Source of the DNA: Halalkalirubrum salinum
GTDB taxonomy: Archaea > Halobacteriota > Halobacteria > Halobacteriales > Haloferacaceae
Direction: 5' to 3'
Assembly: GCF_005543295.1 (NCBI RefSeq)
Contig: NZ_SRSG01000003.1
Coordinates: 60,869-124,868 of the forward strand
DNA: 64,000 nt
Shown: piece by piece, positions 1 through 7,539 of the stretch
Numbering within the stretch: the stretch's first letter is position 1
Layout: each line of letters starts with the position of its first letter
Notes under the pieces: model-generated
What the model was told of the DNA's origin: nothing
Databases searched by the model: none
What the model saw: the letters and a program-made list of their open reading frames with translations, nothing else
Position numbers and translations under genes: made by a program

Positions 1-267
1 GGTATCTGCACTCACGCCGTAGAGCACTCCATCCATATCTGTGACGTCGTCGGTCCAATCGCGGAGTTGACACAGTTCCTTTGTGCATGTCCGCGAGTAC
101 ACCCCTGGAAAGAACGCGAGGGTGAGCGGGCCATCTGCGGCGGCTGCTGCAAGGGATTGTGCCTCAATATCGCTCGTCGAGTAGGAGCCTCGATCGGCCG
201 CAGCAGCGGCCGCCGGCGTTGCGATCGGTGCAGTAATATTCGAAACCGTCGTTCCATCGTCGCGCAT
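1..267 (-). CDS. Peroxiredoxin (AhpC/TSA-Bcp type), 3' end outside window
   Basis: The gene runs off the left edge; 89 N-terminal codons are present. Reading the minus strand from ATG at 267, an alanine-rich N-terminus of about 45 residues leads into LAFFPGVYSRTCTKELC, the active-site region of thioredoxin-fold peroxidases. Cys61 would be the peroxidatic cysteine and Cys66 a candidate resolving cysteine in the CxxxxC arrangement of Bcp-like enzymes. An in-frame stop upstream makes 267 the first possible ATG. The role would be thiol-dependent reduction of H2O2 or organic peroxides in the cytoplasm. The long Ala-rich leader differs from typical Bcp N-termini, so the true start could lie further in. 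Confidence 0.8.
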   Translation of the reverse strand, partial: MRDDGTTVSNITAPIATPAAAAAADRGSYSTSDIEAQSLAAAAADGPLTLAFFPGVYSRTCTKELCQLRDWTDDVTDMDGVLYGVSADT

Positions 268-420
268 ACGACATCGTTGTCGTCGGGCGGCAAAAGCGTT
301 CGCGCAATTGGTGCTCAGAATTTGTCATCGTGATTGATTCATCTAGTAGATTCCTTTCAGCCATCACTTTCACAGATTGCTGTCAGTAACTCATAACACG
401 ATGTGCAATAATATCTGCGT

Positions 421-1107
421 ATGAGTGCTTGGCGCGATATGGTGCGTGATAGGCTTGTCGCCTATCATAAAAAAACAAATGAAGATATCGTCGATACCGA
501 CCACGTGTACGACATCGTCCTCCCAACGGCGCGTGAGACGTTTCCGAACAACGATCACCCAAAGGCCCAAATCCGACAGAAACTTCAGGAGCTTCAGGCT
601 GCCAACGAACTCAAAAACGTTGAACGAGGACGGTACAATATCAAGAAGCTTGCCGAATCTACATCTCCTACAGATACCGAAGAGACCGGTTCTTCTCAGT
701 ATCTTGTCCCGCTTGACGACGACGAACGACGGGCCTACAATCAAATTGTAAACAGTGCCGTCGATCCGAATCGACTGGACGACGTTCCAGCGTTGCTTCA
801 CACAGCAGGCACGATCCGATTTTGGGCGTTCGATGAACGGGCGCCGATTTCATCTTTGCAGTCTGGGGATACACTCATTTTCGTCCATGATGACCGGTAT
901 CTCGGTCAGGGTACTGTTGATTCTGTCGTTGAAGATTCGACCGTCGGTGAATGGTTCTGGACGGACCCGAACAGATGCGAGATTGTACTACTCCGTGAGC
1001 ACGATACTGAATCTCCGTTTGAGGCGACACACTCCAACGATGTTGAACTTCCACCGACCGAACCCTCGATTTCTATTGTCCCGCTTCATTCAGAGGCCCA
1101 TAATTAA
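421..1107 (+). CDS. Winged-helix plus PUA/EVE-like protein, restriction-associated
   Basis: A 228-residue soluble protein. Residues about 1-80 look like a winged-helix DNA-binding domain; the stretch around HPKAQIRQKLQELQ followed by RGRYNI resembles the C-terminal domain of Dam-replacing/DpnI-type restriction proteins. Residues about 125-200 (GTIRFWAF, SGDTLIFVHDDRYLGQG, EWFWTDPN) resemble a PUA/EVE-like fold, the class used to read modified bases. No nuclease motif is visible, so it may be a specificity or regulatory protein. It lies 1.9 kb before mcrB and converges on the pentapeptide gene. A TATA-like TCATAACA lies about 25 bases upstream, suggesting a leaderless transcript. Both domain calls are fold-level guesses. 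Confidence 0.6.
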   Translation: MSAWRDMVRDRLVAYHKKTNEDIVDTDHVYDIVLPTARETFPNNDHPKAQIRQKLQELQAANELKNVERGRYNIKKLAESTSPTDTEETGSSQYLVPLDDDERRAYNQIVNSAVDPNRLDDVPALLHTAGTIRFWAFDERAPISSLQSGDTLIFVHDDRYLGQGTVDSVVEDSTVGEWFWTDPNRCEIVLLREHDTESPFEATHSNDVELPPTEPSISIVPLHSEAHN

Positions 1108-1160
1108 CTACACCGAGAACCGCTCGATCGGCTCAGAACTCGCGTCTACTCTTTGGTTTT

Positions 1161-2933
1161 TCATCGATAGACAGAGCGGGTCAATGCAAATAAGAACAGG
1201 GCAATGAGAAATGCCCCCACGAATCCCTCACTGGCTGCTACCAACCGGATGAACCAACTGTCAACCGATGTGCCACCTTCGTGAACGAGTCCAGTGAACG
1301 ATTCGAGGCTCAACAATAGGTAACTAATGAATCGCGGGCTCGATGAGTATGGTTCGTTTCCGGAAATTCCGTACAGTAGTCCGTATATTCCGGTGTATCC
1401 AAGTACGGTTACAAGCGAAAACGCGATCACTCGCCTCGCACTCTCGCCGTAGTTTGCGATAAGATCGAAGAACCGATTTGTCTCGTATCGAAGCCGGTAC
1501 TCGAAGCGCTTTTTTCCAGTCGTATTTTGACTGATCTGTGCGGCCAATCGACGCTTTCGAGCGCGCATCTCTCGAATAAAAAACGCCGATGCCGCCCGGT
1601 TGTCTCCAATACTATCGGCACCGGTTTTGGCCTTTTGATACGTGGTCTCCTCGATCGCCGGCAACAGATCGTTGTCTGGTATCGCAGCAATCGCTGAGAA
1701 TTGGTGGATTTGATAGTCGGGTTCGAGCGCAGGCCGATACCGTGAAAAGTCGAACTCTGTGAAATCACACTCGACGAACCGAATCGCATCTAGCGCAGAT
1801 TCGTCATATGGATCGGTAGTCACTGTGATGTCACCGACTGTTGTCCGGCAGAAATCGTACAATGCCGTTCCATTCGTTGGTTGCGCCAACGTCCCTGCGT
1901 CAACCCGGGCGTCGATTACGTTGATTTTGATGTACTGATCTCCAGGCACACTCGGCGCAAAATTCACCCTTCCGGTACACGTCAACCCATCTAATAGTAC
2001 ATCTGCCGAAGAATCCCTGTCAGAACCGTCCTGTTGATCACGAAATACGACCCCCTCGAAATCCATCAGCGATCGAATCGTGGCGTCCGTCAAGTTGAGT
2101 TGACATGCGATGGTCGCAGCGTCCCGATCGTCGTCTCTGTCTTTGTTACCAAAGTAGGTCCGTCCCCCAAAAACAGTTTCAGCAAAATGTGCTTTCGTTT
2201 CGAACATTGCATCCCCAAAATAAACCGCCTCAGAAAACCTAGTGTTTGTGAAGTTCGCTTGCTGAAACGTCACATCACGGAAGTACGCCAACGCCCCGAA
2301 ACGTCCCCCCGTAATTCGTGCGTAACTATTGAAAGACGCCCCAGTAAACACTGCTTGCCCCTCAAATGTGGGGGATTTTCGGAACCTGACCCCATACTGG
2401 AATACAGACCGCGCAAACAACAGCTTCCCGCCAAACGTTGCACCGTCTGCTTTCACTGTCCCGTCGAATTCACAACCGTACCAGTTTGCCTCTTTGGCAA
2501 ACTCGACACCGTTCATCCACACTTGTTGGAACCTGCTCCCATGAAACGAGATCTCATTCGTTATTGTCGCATTTTCCAGCCGTAGTTTCCCTTCGAACGT
2601 TGTATGCCGAAAATCGAGGGTACCGTTATCAGGCGGAGAAATAACGTGATCGCGCAGGTCCAGTGTGTTGAACGTCGCGTCAATAAATTGCTTTGACTCT
2701 GGTCCCCCCGTTCGTATTTCTTCGAGCAGCTGCTCTACGACTTCTTGATTGGTGATTCCAAGTTCGTGTTGCGTTTCAGTCGACATATGAAACACACAGC
2801 GATCGGCATCTGCGTGCGAATCGCGGTGGCAGGTCCACTCACTGTCTAGGTCGCTTTCTACTCCTGGGAGAGTAGATTCCCACTGCTCCGGATCGAATGT
2901 ATGCCCGCACCGAGAATCGTCTTGATTACCCAT
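1161..2933 (-). CDS. Pentapeptide-repeat protein with C-terminal membrane/ion-channel-like region
   Basis: A 590-residue protein. Residues about 95-290 contain repeats of the A(D/N)F type (FRHTTFEGKLRLENATI, ATFGGKLLFARSVF, FTGASF, VTFQQANFTNTRF, AMFETKAHFAETVFGG), which form a right-handed quadrilateral beta helix. After a soluble linker and a basic segment (about 455-485), the last 100 residues hold a hydrophobic helix, a pore-helix-like SYLLLSLESFTGLVHEGG and a final membrane helix. That layout resembles two-TM channel modules, but no TVGYG selectivity filter is visible. The N-terminus is Cys/His-containing. It is divergent from mcrB and may be a membrane effector of the same island, which is inference. 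The start is ATG at 2933, 30 bases from the shared TATA element. Confidence 0.7.
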   Translation of the reverse strand: MGNQDDSRCGHTFDPEQWESTLPGVESDLDSEWTCHRDSHADADRCVFHMSTETQHELGITNQEVVEQLLEEIRTGGPESKQFIDATFNTLDLRDHVISPPDNGTLDFRHTTFEGKLRLENATITNEISFHGSRFQQVWMNGVEFAKEANWYGCEFDGTVKADGATFGGKLLFARSVFQYGVRFRKSPTFEGQAVFTGASFNSYARITGGRFGALAYFRDVTFQQANFTNTRFSEAVYFGDAMFETKAHFAETVFGGRTYFGNKDRDDDRDAATIACQLNLTDATIRSLMDFEGVVFRDQQDGSDRDSSADVLLDGLTCTGRVNFAPSVPGDQYIKINVIDARVDAGTLAQPTNGTALYDFCRTTVGDITVTTDPYDESALDAIRFVECDFTEFDFSRYRPALEPDYQIHQFSAIAAIPDNDLLPAIEETTYQKAKTGADSIGDNRAASAFFIREMRARKRRLAAQISQNTTGKKRFEYRLRYETNRFFDLIANYGESARRVIAFSLVTVLGYTGIYGLLYGISGNEPYSSSPRFISYLLLSLESFTGLVHEGGTSVDSWFIRLVAASEGFVGAFLIALFLFALTRSVYR

Positions 2934-2955
2934 CTATGTATTATTGTCAAAACGG

Positions 2956-2963
2956 TTTATAAA
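2956..2963. promoter_or_regulatory. Symmetric TATA element shared by divergent genes
   Basis: TTTATAAA is a perfect palindrome inside the 83-base gap between the pentapeptide gene (minus, start 2933) and mcrB (plus, start 3017). Leftward it sits about 25-30 bases from the start codon, the usual archaeal TATA spacing for a leaderless mRNA. Rightward it predicts a start site near 2988 and a leader of about 30 bases. A symmetric TATA could drive both genes from one TBP site. Confidence 0.5.
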
Positions 2964-3016
2964 AATCGCCGGGAAGGAGTAAAGTTTCAAGTAGCCCATC
3001 TAACTGATATAGTGTG

Positions 3017-4630
3017 ATGGACACACCCCAGCGACTCTTTTTATCTCCGTGCAACAACGCGCTCGCACTCGGCCATCTCCACCAGCAACTCAGTCGCGGT
3101 GTGGCACCCGAAACGGTGAGCTCCCACTCCGATCAGACAATCGAGGACCCTGTACCCATCTGGGGTGTCGAAGCTGGCAATCAAACACACTGGGATGAGG
3201 TTTCCCCAGGTGACTTCGTTTTATTTTACACCGGAAACGGACTGTACGAATACGCTGGGAACGTACAGCGGACGGAGCACAATCCAGCACTTGCGTCCGA
3301 AATCTGGGACGATACCGATAGCAGTTGGGAGTATCTCATCTTTTTCGACGCGGTGATCGAGGTCGAAATTGATGCAGACAAAATCAGTGACGCTGGCGAA
3401 CTATTCCGACCACACCCAGTGGGCTTTACTAAACTCGCTGAACGGGGTGTGGAACAAATTGTCGATGCACACGGGAGTCTGGAGCAGTACATCACGAACA
3501 GCGCAGTAGTTGAGACAGCACTAGGTGGTGCTGCACGCAATTCGATGAGTGATGAACCGATCGATTCGGATTCGTTCGAATACCAGCCCCGTTTTGAGTC
3601 GATCGCTCGGCAACTGCGGGTCAACAAACAGGTGATCTTCCACGGCCCACCAGGCACCGGGAAGACTTACACCGCTCGCCACTTCGCTCGATGGTGGATT
3701 AGCGAACAGTCGATTGCACCGACAGAGTCACAACTCAGACTCGTCACGTTTCATCCCTCGTTCACGTATGAGGATTTTCTCGAAGGACTGACTGCGGCAC
3801 ACGATTCGAACGGAACTGGAGTGCAGTACACGATACAGGACGGGATATTCAAAAAAATCTGTGACGACGCAGCAACGGCCGCTGCACATGCCCATGCGGA
3901 CGGTCACGATCCGCCACCGTACGTGCTTCTTATTGACGAAATCAATCGTGGAAATCTCGCGCAGATATTTGGTGAGACGATCACGCTGTTAGAACCAGAC
4001 AAACGCCAAACGGTATACAGTGAACTTGCTCACTCCTCAGAACGCTTTACGGTCCCCTCGAACCTCTATCTCATCGGGACAATGAACACTGCGGATCGAT
4101 CGATCGCGCTCGTTGATGCAGCACTGCGTCGTCGCTTCCGGTTCCTCTCGTTTCCGCCTGCGTACGACACGTTGATCCAACAGTTCGATCTCGGTTCTAT
4201 GGAGCAAACAAAAGCGATTGCGACATCAGACTACGAGCGTCTCAATGGGCTCCAGAGTCTCTCAGTATTGGCTCTCGAGCGTCTCAACAACCGTATTATC
4301 AACCTGCCAGATCTCGGAAAGGGAAAGCAAATTGGGCACTCGTATCTGCTGTTGCAGAATCCAAACAGCGAACAAGAACTATACGATGCGTGGCGATATG
4401 AGATTCTTCCACTTCTTGAAGAGTACTTTTTCGGCCAGCTCGATCGTCTCCAACAAGATATCTTGGGAGATGCGGGTGAGATATTTATCAATTCCGCGAC
4501 ACAGGAAATCAACGATTTTACGCTTGACGAACTCGTCCAAGCCCTCCACATTCTTTTGGGTTTCAAACAGCACGCAGGCGTTCACTCGACCGCTACACAG
4601 GACCAACGCACCGACGATGAGTTATCCTAA
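3017..4630 (+). CDS. mcrB: McrB-like AAA+ GTPase with N-terminal EVE/PUA-like domain
   Basis: A 537-residue protein. Residues about 5-135 (including GDFVLFYTGNGLYEYAGNV and SWEYLIFFD) form an EVE/PUA-like domain, expected to read modified bases. Residues about 185-430 are the McrB AAA+ domain: Walker A GPPGTGKT at 210-217, Walker B LLIDEINR near 304-311, the McrB signature MNTADRSI with NTAD at 357-360, and an arginine-rich ALRRRFRF motif. E. coli McrB uses GTP through the NTAD region and drives McrC translocation and cleavage; the same role is inferred here in modification-dependent restriction. GTG at 3014 is an alternative start. The 3' end overlaps mcrC by 14 bases. Low GC suggests transfer. 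Confidence 0.9.
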   Translation: MDTPQRLFLSPCNNALALGHLHQQLSRGVAPETVSSHSDQTIEDPVPIWGVEAGNQTHWDEVSPGDFVLFYTGNGLYEYAGNVQRTEHNPALASEIWDDTDSSWEYLIFFDAVIEVEIDADKISDAGELFRPHPVGFTKLAERGVEQIVDAHGSLEQYITNSAVVETALGGAARNSMSDEPIDSDSFEYQPRFESIARQLRVNKQVIFHGPPGTGKTYTARHFARWWISEQSIAPTESQLRLVTFHPSFTYEDFLEGLTAAHDSNGTGVQYTIQDGIFKKICDDAATAAAHAHADGHDPPPYVLLIDEINRGNLAQIFGETITLLEPDKRQTVYSELAHSSERFTVPSNLYLIGTMNTADRSIALVDAALRRRFRFLSFPPAYDTLIQQFDLGSMEQTKAIATSDYERLNGLQSLSVLALERLNNRIINLPDLGKGKQIGHSYLLLQNPNSEQELYDAWRYEILPLLEEYFFGQLDRLQQDILGDAGEIFINSATQEINDFTLDELVQALHILLGFKQHAGVHSTATQDQRTDDELS

Positions 4631-5918
4631 CACCGACACGATGGCTACGGAACGCCCGAATAATGTGCCTCATACAGTCGAATTATCCGAACACGACCGC
4701 GTCGAAACTGATATCCTGCTCACAGACACTGATCGTCGATTCATCGAGACCCACATCGAGGGACCTGATGGCCCGACTCCGCTGAAAATATCGTACAACA
4801 GCGATGGCGGCACTATTTTCAAATCACAGAAGTTTGTCGGGATTGTTTCGCTCCCAGACGGCCCAACGATTCGGATCCAACCAAAGGCCGCCGGAGATAA
4901 TCTCCTCTACTTGCTCAGATATTCACAGGGAATCGATCCACAGACCGTAGACCAGGATGTACAGCTCCGTGGCGGTGATTCGTTTATCGATGCGCTGGCT
5001 GCGTTGTTCTGTCAAGAAGTTCAGACAATTCTCCACCGTGGTCTGCACAGCGAGTACGAACGTGTTGAGACACGCGAGCCACAGCTTCGGGGACAACTTG
5101 ACGTGCATACACAGATTCGACGCCAGCACCCATTTCCAACGAAATTTGAGTGTGTGTACGATGAACTAACACAAGATACCGTTGCTAACCAAGCAATTCT
5201 CTATGCAACGTCTGTTCTCCAGCGAATGACCACAGACGAATCGCTTAAACGCGACCTGCGGTGGTACAACCAGCGGCTACAAAAAGCGGTTACATTTCGT
5301 CCGGTCCGATCTGTCGAAGTTGAAGCGTTAAGACTCAATCGATTAAACGAATACTACACGGATATTCTTCGGCTCGTGAGGCCAATACTGCAAAATTCCT
5401 ATCTTGATAGCCTCCACGATGGCGGTGTCTCTTCGTTTTCCTTCTTTATGAATATGAGCCATATTTTTGAGGCCGTTATTGGGCGTGCAATAGAACGAAT
5501 CGCCCAAAATGCCGACAATCCACACTGGGCTGCCTATGAACAAAAAAAGACAACAAGTCTTCTCCACGGTGGAACTCCCCCAGTTACAGTAAAACCAGAT
5601 TTTGTTCTTGAAGCCAGCGGACAGCCACTCGTGGTAGGCGATTCAAAATGGAAAACCCCCTCTTCGAACTCGAAATCAATCAGAAACTCCGACCTCTATC
5701 AAATGGTATCCTATTGTATCGCTCACGATACACCAGGGTTACTCGTTTATCCTGAGCAAGGCGGACACATAGAGACGTCCTATACCATCGAGAGCGGCCA
5801 TTCATTGGACGTATACGAACTGCCAACTGGGCAACAAACAGACAGCTACGAAGCATATACGAACCAGCTCGAACGATCGCTTGAAACAAAAATTAATTCT
5901 CTTGTCGAAGCTATGTAA
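4617..5918 (+). CDS. mcrC: McrC-like 5-methylcytosine restriction endonuclease subunit
   Basis: A 433-residue protein translated from ATG at 4617, overlapping the mcrB stop by 14 bases; ATG at 4641 is an alternative. The N-terminal half (ISYNSDGGTIFKSQKFVGIV, IRIQPKAAGDNLLYLLRY) matches the McrC-family beta-rich region that contacts McrB. The C-terminal half carries the PD-(D/E)xK nuclease core: VKPDFVLEASG with Asp328, then VVGDSKWK with Asp342 and Lys344, and a downstream QMVSYC helix. McrC is the nuclease of the McrBC complex and cuts DNA after McrB hydrolyses nucleotide. Both catalytic elements are present, so the system looks functional. The preferred modification cannot be read from sequence. 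Confidence 0.88.
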   Translation: MSYPNTDTMATERPNNVPHTVELSEHDRVETDILLTDTDRRFIETHIEGPDGPTPLKISYNSDGGTIFKSQKFVGIVSLPDGPTIRIQPKAAGDNLLYLLRYSQGIDPQTVDQDVQLRGGDSFIDALAALFCQEVQTILHRGLHSEYERVETREPQLRGQLDVHTQIRRQHPFPTKFECVYDELTQDTVANQAILYATSVLQRMTTDESLKRDLRWYNQRLQKAVTFRPVRSVEVEALRLNRLNEYYTDILRLVRPILQNSYLDSLHDGGVSSFSFFMNMSHIFEAVIGRAIERIAQNADNPHWAAYEQKKTTSLLHGGTPPVTVKPDFVLEASGQPLVVGDSKWKTPSSNSKSIRNSDLYQMVSYCIAHDTPGLLVYPEQGGHIETSYTIESGHSLDVYELPTGQQTDSYEAYTNQLERSLETKINSLVEAM

Positions 5919-5970
5919 CTCACACTCTTATCTTAGTGTATGTTAGCCATTGTCGGCCATAATACGTGAG

Positions 5971-5982
5971 TTTTTTATTTTT
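5971..5982 (+). terminator. Poly-T transcription terminator after mcrC
   Basis: TTTTTTATTTTT, 52 bases after the mcrC stop, is a typical archaeal intrinsic terminator: a T-rich run on the non-template strand without need of a stem. Confidence 0.5.
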
Positions 5983-6114
5983 GTGGTCCATAGTAGAGTC
6001 TACAATCGACGTATTCGGTAGTGTGCCCTGGTAGCGCCGGTCGGCATATCCTAATGGTGTTTCACACCACGCCAACCGTTGTGGCGAACCGATTCCAAAC
6101 CCACACAACACCGG

Positions 6115-6130
6115 CGTACCAGCTGGTACG
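6115..6130. promoter_or_regulatory. Perfect 16-bp palindrome upstream of membrane/J-protein operon
   Basis: CGTACCAGCTGGTACG is perfectly self-complementary and lies 52 bases before the start codon of the operon at 6182. The T-rich stretch directly after it (GTTGTTTTCTTA) could be the TATA region. An operator for a dimeric regulator is the simplest reading; no regulator gene is adjacent. Confidence 0.4.
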
Positions 6131-6170
6131 TTGTTTTCTTACGAGCAACTGTCCGTCGACCCCAACTGAC

Positions 6171-6175
6171 GGAGG
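6171..6175 (+). promoter_or_regulatory. Shine-Dalgarno supporting start at 6182
   Basis: GGAGG lies six bases before ATG at 6182. Many haloarchaeal first genes are leaderless, so a strong SD marks this operon as having a true 5' leader and fixes the start. Confidence 0.55.
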
Positions 6176-6181
6176 ATCGCT

Positions 6182-6997
6182 ATGAGTGTCAGTTTGACGC
6201 TCATCGCGGTGGTAGACCGATTGTATCGGTGGCTCACAGAGCTGTTCTCAGTTGACGGTGCAAGCCAACTTGCGTGGGTGATGTTGCTCCCGTTGGCTGG
6301 CATCTATCAGGCCTTGATTGTTGGCGGTGCGCTGTCATCAGTGAGCACTGCCGTTGGTCTCGGGACTGTCATTTTTGGTGGTGGGGCCACCCTTGGTATT
6401 GTTACCGCTGAATTAGATGTGCCACGCCGGCGAGGGCTCCAAATTGTTGGTTTTATCGGTATCGGACTACTGGTGGGGACGACTCTGTCAGCAGTGATCG
6501 CCCCGGTCGTTGCCGCTGTTCTCTGGTCGGAGGTACTGAACCGCCTCACTGCGGTGGTAATTGGTTTGATCGCGATTCGAATGGTCTACCAGGACCCTCC
6601 GTGGTGGGTGCCAGCAGTTCAAACAATCGGAGGCGTCCTCATTGGTGTCATAGTGCTCAACGTACTGGTCTCGATCGCAACCGGGAGCATCGAACTTTCA
6701 GCAGTGATCGACCAAACGATTACTGTCGTGACAACCGACCACGCGCTCATCGGCCGATCGATAGTCGCCGGGGGATCGGGACTCACCCTTGCGGTTGGTG
6801 CCGTCCTGTTTCGTCCGACTGTCGTTCGGGTCCTCGACATTCAGCGCTTTGAGGTCGGCTGTGCGATCGCACTCACTACTCTTGCAGCAGAGTTGGCCTC
6901 AATTATTGAGACCGCACCGGTGTTGCTTATCATCGGGTGTTCGTTCTGTCTGTCAGTGAAACACGCGTATGTTGGAGGCATGGAGGGCCGAGAATGA
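6182..6997 (+). CDS. Polytopic membrane protein, first gene of a three-gene operon
   Basis: A 271-residue protein with about seven hydrophobic helices (for example VMLLPLAGIYQALIVGGALS, IVGFIGIGLLVGTTLSAVIA, IGGVLIGVIVLNVLVS, FEVGCAIALTTLAAELASII). The opening, an amphipathic helix then a LAWVMLLPL segment, resembles a haloarchaea-specific family I remember as DUF5794; I cannot confirm that. No transporter or enzyme motif is visible. The stop overlaps the next start in an ATGA arrangement, so the genes are translationally coupled. Confidence 0.7.
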   Translation: MSVSLTLIAVVDRLYRWLTELFSVDGASQLAWVMLLPLAGIYQALIVGGALSSVSTAVGLGTVIFGGGATLGIVTAELDVPRRRGLQIVGFIGIGLLVGTTLSAVIAPVVAAVLWSEVLNRLTAVVIGLIAIRMVYQDPPWWVPAVQTIGGVLIGVIVLNVLVSIATGSIELSAVIDQTITVVTTDHALIGRSIVAGGSGLTLAVGAVLFRPTVVRVLDIQRFEVGCAIALTTLAAELASIIETAPVLLIIGCSFCLSVKHAYVGGMEGRE

Positions 6998-7539
6998 AGG
7001 TCGTTGTGAATGCCCGATTTGGCACCGTATTGGAGTCCGATATGAGCGCATACTACGTCCCGACACGGACCCCGTCGTCGCCATCTCCGTGTCCTGCACA
7101 AACGGAAACACTGCCAGAACTCAACCGGACAAACGTGTGGTCACCGACCGCCGAAGCGGGTGAGTATGTTGCCGTACCCATCGCGGACCTCCTCTATATT
7201 GATGGCGTCATTCCGTTTAGCGGAGGTGGCACGCGAGCGGTCTCGAGAGCCGAAGATTGGGCGCAACTTGAAGAACTCGTCGGTCCACTTCGATACCGAC
7301 ACGACGTCGAAGACGCTGGCATGTATTTCACATCGGGAACATACCGGCCCAGGATTCCACTTCGCGTTGCCCGCCACGGCCTCGGCGCAATGTCACTGTA
7401 TCTTACTGCCCATAACCACAACGTGCTGCATGTGAAGAAGGCACTCGGGTTGACCTATCATGAACTCACGGTACGCATCGCCGTAGACGTGTATCCCGAA
7501 ACACCGTCATTCGAGTGGGAGGGTCCCGAGTATGAATGA
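6994..7539 (+). CDS. Uncharacterised soluble protein of J-domain operon
   Basis: A 181-residue protein with no domain that I recognise. It starts at ATG 6994 inside the previous stop (ATGA overlap). It has no membrane helix or signal peptide; a central acidic segment (AEDWAQLEELVG) and a C-terminal part rich in His (TAHNHNVLHVKKALG) stand out. Its end overlaps the following J-domain gene by eight bases, so the three proteins are almost certainly made together and may act as one unit. Confidence 0.65.
   Translation: MKVVVNARFGTVLESDMSAYYVPTRTPSSPSPCPAQTETLPELNRTNVWSPTAEAGEYVAVPIADLLYIDGVIPFSGGGTRAVSRAEDWAQLEELVGPLRYRHDVEDAGMYFTSGTYRPRIPLRVARHGLGAMSLYLTAHNHNVLHVKKALGLTYHELTVRIAVDVYPETPSFEWEGPEYE

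Noticed and set aside
4218..5918. 566-residue version of McrC starting within mcrB
   Set aside because: The first 133 residues overlap the mcrB coding sequence in another frame and do not look like McrC; ATG 4617 is preferred.
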